Assembly: GCA_020696885.1 (NCBI GenBank)
Contig: JAJFMS010000743.1
Coordinates: forward strand, 1 to 6,723
Origin: Armatimonadota bacterium
GTDB lineage: Bacteria; Armatimonadota; SYMT01
Reading direction: 5' to 3'
Length of the DNA: 6,723 bases
This document shows, piece by piece, positions 1 through 3,931 of this stretch. Position 1 is the stretch's first letter. Every line of letters begins with the position of its first letter. The position numbers and the translations under genes were made by a program. The notes below the pieces were generated by a model. It worked only from the letters and a program-made list of their open reading frames with translations. It ran no database searches and had not been told where the DNA came from.

Positions 1-813
1 CTCGATGATGGCGCGGTGCCGCTGGATCGGCGGCTGGTCGTGCGCGAGGCGGTCGAGGGCCTGGGTGGAATACAGGATCGGCGCGAGGGGGTTGCGGAGC
101 TCGTGGGCCAGCATGGAGAGGAACTCATCCTTACGCCGGTGGGCCTCCGCCAACTCCTCCGTCTGCTGCCGCAGCTCTTCTTCCAACCGTCGGCGCTCCG
201 TAATCTCCGCCTGCAGCGCCGTGTTGGAGCGCACGAGGTCGGCGGTGCGGGCGTCCACGCGCATTTCCAGCTCCGCGTTGGATCGCTCCAGCGCTTCCTG
301 GGCCTCCCGGAGCGGCGTGAGGTCGGACACTACCCCGCTGCAGGTGTTCCGGGCGCCTTCCACCGGGACGTGGTTGAGTGAGACCATCGTCGGCACCCGG
401 CGGCCGCTGCTGTGGATCAGGGTCATCTCGCTCCGGTCGTTGCTCTCGAGGCCGGCGGTCAGCAGCGTTTCGAAGCGGCTCCGGTCCGCGGGGGCCACGA
501 ACGAGCGGAAGGCGAGGCCGGAGACCTTCTCCAGCGGCCGCCCGACCAGGTTTGCGAAGCGGGTGTTGGCGAAGAGGATCACGCCGTCCGCTCCCAGGGT
601 GAGAGCTCCTTCGTTCAGCATCTCGAAGAGCACGCGGTAGGTGTGGTCGGCGCCCTTCAGCGTGTAGACCTGCTCGCGCTCGCCGTTGCGCACTACCAGG
701 GCGTCCACCTGTCCCGTGCGGATGGCGGTCAGGGTATCCAGCGCCTCTTCGAGGCGGATACTCAGGTCATAGAGTCCAATCAGCTCTTCGTCTTCCGCGA
801 TGGCTGCGCTCAT
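1..813 (-). CDS. PAS-domain sensor histidine kinase, 3' end cut off by window edge
   Basis: Partial: 271 residues from an ATG at 813-811, open to the left edge, so the rest of the dimerisation helix and the ATP-binding domain lie outside. Seen: residues 1-52 form a short segment (LEEALDTLTAIRTGQVDALV, then EQVYTLKGADH) that I recall in front of PAS domains of kinases encoded beside kaiBC genes. A PAS domain follows at about 57-168 (YRVLFEMLNEG, ILFANTRFANLVG, SGVVSDLTPLREAQ), then a Glu/Arg-rich coiled coil at about 169-229. The HisKA H-box is at 231-246 (FLSMLAHELRNPLAPI), with His237 (codon 105-103) the expected phosphoacceptor. No membrane segment is visible, so it is probably cytoplasmic. 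The start overlaps the kaiB2 stop (ATGA), implying translational coupling, with a GGGAG just upstream. By position it is the likely output kinase of the Kai module (inference). No response regulator is visible. Confidence 0.93.
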   Translation of the reverse strand, partial: MSAAIAEDEELIGLYDLSIRLEEALDTLTAIRTGQVDALVVRNGEREQVYTLKGADHTYRVLFEMLNEGALTLGADGVILFANTRFANLVGRPLEKVSGLAFRSFVAPADRSRFETLLTAGLESNDRSEMTLIHSSGRRVPTMVSLNHVPVEGARNTCSGVVSDLTPLREAQEALERSNAELEMRVDARTADLVRSNTALQAEITERRRLEEELRQQTEELAEAHRRKDEFLSMLAHELRNPLAPILYSTQALDRLAHDQPPIQRHRAIIE

Positions 814-1193
814 AAGGCTCCCTGCTCCGGAGGAGACGGCCGCGGCTCCAGGCCCACCAGGAGCTGCTGGACGCTGGAGAAATCCCCGGTGATCCGGCGG
901 AGCGGACCCGGCGCGCGGCGGATCAGCGTGGGCACGGCTACGAGCTGCGCCTTCTGCGCCAGGTCCGGCTGCTGGTAGATGTCCACGACCTCCAGCTCGT
1001 ACCGCCCGGGCAGGTACCGTTCGCAAACGGCCCGGAGGTTCGCCAGAGCCTGGATGGACCGGGGTGCGTTGCCGGCCACGTAGAGGCACAGCACAAACCG
1101 CCCCGCCGGCGCTAACGGTGGCTCGGCCTCCAGCGTAGCCCCGATCCGGCCACGGTCTGCCGGCAGATTCTCATCGTCCTGGGGAGTGGTCAT
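810..1193 (-). CDS. kaiB: KaiB-family protein 2 (divergent, N-terminally extended)
   Basis: 127 residues with a KaiB thioredoxin-like domain at about 32-117. Visible family motifs: LCLYVAGNAP (35-44), VVDIYQQPDLA (69-79) and VPTLIRRAPGPLRRITGDFS (87-106), including the conserved prolines after the PTL motif. KaiB binds the KaiC ring and in cyanobacteria switches fold to do so. The first ~30 residues are an acidic and proline-containing extension beyond the usual ~100-residue length. It is roughly half identical to KaiB1 by eye, but the C-terminal GLDL of KaiB reads GLEP here, changing the position equivalent to cyanobacterial Asp90. The ATG at 1193 is preferred because AAAGGA lies 8 bases upstream and the kaiB1 stop is 2 bases away; a GTG at 1199 is possible but too close to that site. 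A longer upstream start would only read kaiB1 in the wrong frame. The stop overlaps the kinase start (ATGA). It could act like the KaiC-sensing domain of SasA supplied as a separate protein (inference). Confidence 0.93.
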   Translation of the reverse strand: MTTPQDDENLPADRGRIGATLEAEPPLAPAGRFVLCLYVAGNAPRSIQALANLRAVCERYLPGRYELEVVDIYQQPDLAQKAQLVAVPTLIRRAPGPLRRITGDFSSVQQLLVGLEPRPSPPEQGAL

Positions 1194-1195
1194 TC

Positions 1196-1531
1196 TCACG
1201 GTCCTTTCGTCGCGTCGACCCGTGTGAGGTCCAGTCCCATCAGGACCCGATCCGTATTCGAGAGATCGCCGATGACCTTGCGGACCGGCTGCGGCACCCT
1301 CCGAACCAGCGTGGGGATGGCCAGGATCTGGTCCGTACGCGCGAGCTGGGGGTTCTCCAGCAGGTCGATCACTTCTACGCTGTAGCGCCCGGCGAGGTGG
1401 TCCTCGCAGAAGCGGCTCAGATTGGCCCGCGCGGCGATGCACTTCGGTGTCTGTCCGGCCACGTACAGCCGCAGCTCCCACATGTCCTCGCGGATGGGAG
1501 CGTCACCCGGTGGCAAGGGTGCTGATGTCAT
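1196..1531 (-). CDS. kaiB: Circadian clock protein KaiB (KaiB1, canonical)
   Basis: 111 residues, close to the usual KaiB length. KaiB is a small thioredoxin-like protein that binds the CI ring of KaiC and antagonises KaiC phosphorylation in cyanobacteria. Diagnostic motifs are LRLYVAGQTP (20-29), VEVIDLLENPQLA (52-64), ILAIPTLVRRVPQPVRKVIG (69-88) and DLSNTDRVLMGLDL (89-102). The Gly and Asp of GLDL, equivalent to cyanobacterial Gly88 and Asp90 that influence fold switching, are both kept (Gly99, Asp101); the position of Tyr7 is Trp18. The start ATG at 1531-1529 overlaps the kaiC stop by 4 bases (ATGA), implying translation coupled to kaiC. The upstream AGGCAGG is only a weak ribosome binding site. 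The next gene, kaiB2, begins 2 bases after the stop. Family assignment is very secure; whether it takes part in timekeeping is not known from sequence. Confidence 0.97.
   Translation of the reverse strand: MTSAPLPPGDAPIREDMWELRLYVAGQTPKCIAARANLSRFCEDHLAGRYSVEVIDLLENPQLARTDQILAIPTLVRRVPQPVRKVIGDLSNTDRVLMGLDLTRVDATKGP
1202..1207 (-). promoter_or_regulatory. Ribosome binding site deciding the kaiB2 start
   Basis: AAAGGA on the minus strand, inside the last codons of kaiB1, lies 8 bases before the ATG at 1193. It supports that ATG over the in-frame GTG at 1199 and over a much longer reading frame that overlaps kaiB1. Confidence 0.6.
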
Positions 1532-2991
1532 ATCGCCTGCCTATTCTCAATCGGCCCCCGATAGACGTCCAGGACCTGCACACCGCGGGAGGACAGCGTG
1601 TATTCGCGAAGCTGCTGGGAGTGGTCGGTCCCCCGGGATTTCAGCACGTAGAGGGTGCGCCGCCGCTCGCCCGCGCTTTGCATCATCTGGAGGAGCAGCC
1701 AGGTGTCCATCAACGACGCGACCTCGGATTCGCTGCTCTCGGGGGCCGCGCCACCGGAGGTGAGGCTCGTGAACACTGCTGTAATCTGCCGGCATTTGAG
1801 CGCGTCCACCAGCCGCATCAGCATCGCCCGCACCTCGTGCGGGGTGCCGGAAGAAGTGAAATTGGTGATCGGGTCCAGCACCACCAGGTCGGGCTGGAAC
1901 TCCTCGATCTGCTGGTGGATGGCGGCCAGGTGCGCCTCCAGCCCATACAGCGTGGGCCGCGCGGCATGGAACCGGAGCAGCCCGCGCTCCACCCAGGGCT
2001 GCAGGTCGATCCCGATCGACTGCATGTTCCGGAAGATCTGGTCCGGGGATTCCTCAAAGGCAAAGTAGAGGCAGCGCTCGCCGCGCCGGCACGCGGCCTC
2101 CGCACAGTGCGCCGCGATGCTCGTCTTGCCGGTGCCGGCCATGCCGGAGACCAGGGTGCTGCTGCCCCGGTAGACTCCACTGCCGAGCATCTCATCCAAT
2201 GCCGTGACCCCCGTGGGAACTCGCTCCCGGGACGTGGCATGCTCCAACCCCAGCGAGGTGATCGGCAGCACGCAGAGGCCGTGCTCCGTGATCAGGAACG
2301 GATACTCGTTGGTTCCGTGCGTGGAGCCGCGGTATTTCACGATCCGCAGGCGGCGGGTGGACACCTGCTGCTGGATACGGTGGTCCAGCACGATCACACA
2401 GTCGGAGACGTATTCTTCCAGGCCGTGCCGGGTGAAGGTTCCGTCGCCGCGCTCGGCGGTGATGACCGCCGTGACGTCTCTGTCCTTGAGCCAGCGGAAC
2501 AGCCGCCGCAGTTCCGCTCGGAGGATCGCCTCGTCCGGCAGGCCCGCAAAGAGGACCTCGAGCGTGTCCAGCACCACCCGCCGCGCCCCAATGGCGTCGA
2601 TGGCGAAGCCGAGGCGAAGAAAGAGACCGTCCAGGTCGTAGTCGCCGGTCTCGTCGACCTGGCTCCGCTCTACTTCAATGTAGTCGAGATCGAGCTTTCC
2701 CTGCTCACGGAGCTCCTGCAGGTCGAACCCGAGCGACGCGACGTTCTGGATTAGCTCCTCGTCCGTCTCCTCGAACGCCACGAACAGCCCCGGCTCGTTG
2801 AACTCCACGGCGCCGCGCACCAGGAACTCCACGGCCAGCAAGGTTTTGCCGCAGCCGGCGCCGCCGCAGACCAGGGTGGGGCGTCCCTGCGGCAGCCCGC
2901 CCCCGGTGATCTCGTCCAGGCCCCGGATTCCGGTGCACGCCTTCGGGAGGGAGGTGCGGGCGATACGCTTCCTGGCGGCGGTAGGCTGCAT
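1528..2991 (-). CDS. kaiC: Circadian clock protein KaiC, double-domain RecA-like ATPase
   Basis: 487 residues from the ATG at 2991. KaiC forms a hexameric ATPase and autokinase/phosphatase. CI domain: Walker A GGAGCGKT (43-50), catalytic Glu pair in FEET (Glu74-Glu75), Walker B-like RRVVLDTLEVL with Asp142. CII domain: Walker A SGMAGTGKT (282-290), catalytic Glu pair in FAFEES (Glu313-Glu314), Walker B DLVVLDPITN with Asp373. The KxRG..H segment after the phosphosite region is present (LKSRGTDH). Compared with Synechococcus, the Ser431-Thr432 pair aligns with Ala425-Ser426, and the tail after the CII core is only about 15 residues, lacking the long KaiA-binding end. No kaiA is present in the window. 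The frame stays open upstream to a TTG at 3060, but that stretch is encoded by a terminator hairpin, so the ATG is preferred. No clear ribosome binding site is seen. It is first gene of the operon; its stop overlaps kaiB1. Confidence 0.96.
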   Translation of the reverse strand: MQPTAARKRIARTSLPKACTGIRGLDEITGGGLPQGRPTLVCGGAGCGKTLLAVEFLVRGAVEFNEPGLFVAFEETDEELIQNVASLGFDLQELREQGKLDLDYIEVERSQVDETGDYDLDGLFLRLGFAIDAIGARRVVLDTLEVLFAGLPDEAILRAELRRLFRWLKDRDVTAVITAERGDGTFTRHGLEEYVSDCVIVLDHRIQQQVSTRRLRIVKYRGSTHGTNEYPFLITEHGLCVLPITSLGLEHATSRERVPTGVTALDEMLGSGVYRGSSTLVSGMAGTGKTSIAAHCAEAACRRGERCLYFAFEESPDQIFRNMQSIGIDLQPWVERGLLRFHAARPTLYGLEAHLAAIHQQIEEFQPDLVVLDPITNFTSSGTPHEVRAMLMRLVDALKCRQITAVFTSLTSGGAAPESSESEVASLMDTWLLLQMMQSAGERRRTLYVLKSRGTDHSQQLREYTLSSRGVQVLDVYRGPIENRQAI

Positions 2992-3007
2992 CGGTTCAAT
3001 CACCGGT

Positions 3008-3044
3008 AAAAACAGAAAAGGACGGCCAGTCAAATGGCCGTCCT
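3008..3044 (-). terminator. Intrinsic terminator or attenuator in the kaiC leader
   Basis: A perfect 10-bp inverted repeat, AGGACGGCCA (3019-3028) and TGGCCGTCCT (3035-3044), with a 6-base loop. Read on the minus strand it is followed at once by TTTTCTGTTTTT (3019-3008), the form of a Rho-independent terminator. It ends 16 bases before the kaiC ATG. On the plus strand the T-run is absent, so it acts on transcripts heading into kaiC. No convincing minus-strand gene lies just upstream, so it is either an attenuator of the kai operon or the remains of a lost neighbour's terminator. Confidence 0.75.
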
Positions 3045-3060
3045 GAGGATCCACGGTCAA

Positions 3061-3276
3061 GATGCTGTGTTACCGCCTGCCCACCTGACCCTCAAGGGCG
3101 GCTCCGCAAGCGGCACACTGATTGTTTCCCCAAATCGGACGTGAGAAAACTCCGTACGCCGGGAAACCGACTGTCCAGCCGGCGTATTCCCGTCGATATA
3201 GGGAGCGAGCGGCCCGCGGGGTCCAGACTGCCTCCTCGCCAGCGGCCAAGGCTACAGCACCTGGGGAGCGGTTGGG
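3061..3276. other. Intergenic region between kaiC and the DUF4291 gene (divergent)
   Basis: 216 bases between two divergently oriented genes, expected to carry the promoters for both. I found no confident -35/-10 pair on either strand. A minus-strand frame is open through it, ending at 3070 with a single CxxC (QCAACGAALEG). Its upstream part runs antisense through the DUF4291 reading frame and it has no good start, so I do not call a gene. Confidence 0.4.
3263..3268 (+). promoter_or_regulatory. Ribosome binding site for the DUF4291 gene
   Basis: GGGGAG lies 8 bases before the ATG at 3277. It fixes the start of the DUF4291 reading frame and shows that the 5' end of this broken gene is still in good condition. 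Confidence 0.6.
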
Positions 3277-3805
3277 ATGAAGCTCGAACTGGAACCATAC
3301 CTCGAACAGAACGCTCGCTGGCCCGCCGAGGGGCGGCACCTCCTCGCGCAATTCGACGACGAATCGATGGTCGTTTACCAGACCTACTCGCCGGATATCG
3401 GCCGGTTCGCGGCAGCCCACGGCTACTTCGGGGGCGAATTCAGCTACTCGCGAATGAGCTGGATCAAGGCTGGCGCAAGCCGTGCCTTCCAGCTTCGACC
3501 CCGGGCTGTACGTGGACAAGACCACCTGGAAGCGGGCGGTAGCTCGATCGGACGTGCGGCTTCAGTGGGATCCGGACCACGGCCCCACGGGCCGCCCACT
3601 CCGGCGTCGCGCCATCCAGCTCGGCCTTCGCGGGCCGGTGCTGGAGGAGTACGGCCGGCAAGCGATCCTGGAGATCGAGGACATCAGCGACTTCGTGACC
3701 GCCCAGCGAGAGGTGGTGCGGTCAGGGAGCCTGGAGCTGCTGCTCACGCCCCGGGAGACGGCTTACACGCCGGTCCCAGCGAGTTCCGCGGCCACCCGGT
3801 GGTAG
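3277..3805 (+). pseudogene. DUF4291-family protein, broken by internal deletion with frameshift
   Basis: Two pieces of one DUF4291 protein lie in different frames. The N-terminal piece (3277-3468, 64 residues) contains EPYLEQNARWP, LLAQFDDESMVVYQTYSPDI and FSYSRMSWIK. The C-terminal piece (about 3470-3802, 111 residues) contains LAQAVPSSFDPGLY, AVARSDVRLQWDPDH, RRAIQLGLRG, LEIEDISDFV and ELLLTPRE, ending at TAG 3803-3805. In intact relatives as I recall them, a stretch of some 35 residues (a PxFLWMMYRxGWxxKEGQE-type segment) sits between MSWIK and the second piece. That stretch is missing here, and the join shifts the frame by one. By frame arithmetic the deleted length leaves a remainder of 2 when divided by 3. 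The N-terminal frame would run on as unrelated sequence to 3861. The family's function is unknown to me. An assembly error is possible, but a simple one-base sequencing error would not explain the missing segment. Confidence 0.85.
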
Positions 3806-3838
3806 CACCGGTGATGCGCCTTGAGGTGTTCGGTGTTC

Positions 3839-3881
3839 GGGGAGGCGAGCCGTTGACGTAGGCGTTACGGCTCGCCTCCCC
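3839..3881. repeat. Perfect 15-bp inverted repeat (stem-loop) between convergent genes
   Basis: GGGGAGGCGAGCCGT (3839-3853) and its exact reverse complement (3867-3881) flank a 13-base loop. It lies between the 3' end of the DUF4291 pseudogene and the 3' end of the SBBP-repeat gene, where a shared bidirectional terminator would be expected. Neither strand has a T-run after the stem, so it is not a standard intrinsic terminator. A dispersed palindromic repeat (REP or miniature element) is the alternative. The flanking 3806-3838 and 3882-3931 hold nothing else I can identify. Confidence 0.7.
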
Positions 3882-3931
3882 ATTCGATGTTCGCAACTCG
3901 TAGCTCGCACTTCACCGAAGCCGGTCCCGCG

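Noticed and set aside
5..640. Plus-strand open frame of 211 residues opposite the kinase
   Set aside because: Ser/Arg-rich shadow; the minus strand encodes clear PAS and HisKA motifs.
1194..1481. Upstream extension of kaiB2 to a 223-residue protein
   Set aside because: The extra residues are the kaiB1 DNA read in another frame; the ATG at 1193 has a ribosome binding site and gives a normal KaiB domain.
1447..2754. Long plus-strand open frame (435 residues) antisense to kaiC
   Set aside because: It is low-complexity His/Arg/Gly/Val-rich sequence from the complement of a GC-rich gene; the minus strand carries unmistakable KaiC motifs throughout.
3005..3033. Promoter overlapping the hairpin: TTGACT (3033-3028), 17-base spacer, TTTACC (3010-3005), minus strand
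   Set aside because: The -35 and spacing are good, but the -10 matches only 3 of 6 bases; kept only as an alternative explanation for the leader.
2992..3060. Longer KaiC starting at TTG 3060 or GTG 3003
   Set aside because: The added residues are encoded by the terminator hairpin and its T-run, resemble no KaiC N-terminus, and the candidate starts have no ribosome binding site.
3070..3525. Minus-strand open frame of 151 residues ending in a CxxC segment
   Set aside because: Most of it is antisense to the DUF4291 reading frame and it has no recognisable domain; its stop shortly before the terminator is suggestive but not enough.
3469..3861. Continuation of the DUF4291 N-terminal frame to 3861
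   Set aside because: The sequence after SWIK in this frame is Arg/Pro/Gly-rich and unrelated to the family; the family sequence continues in the next frame.
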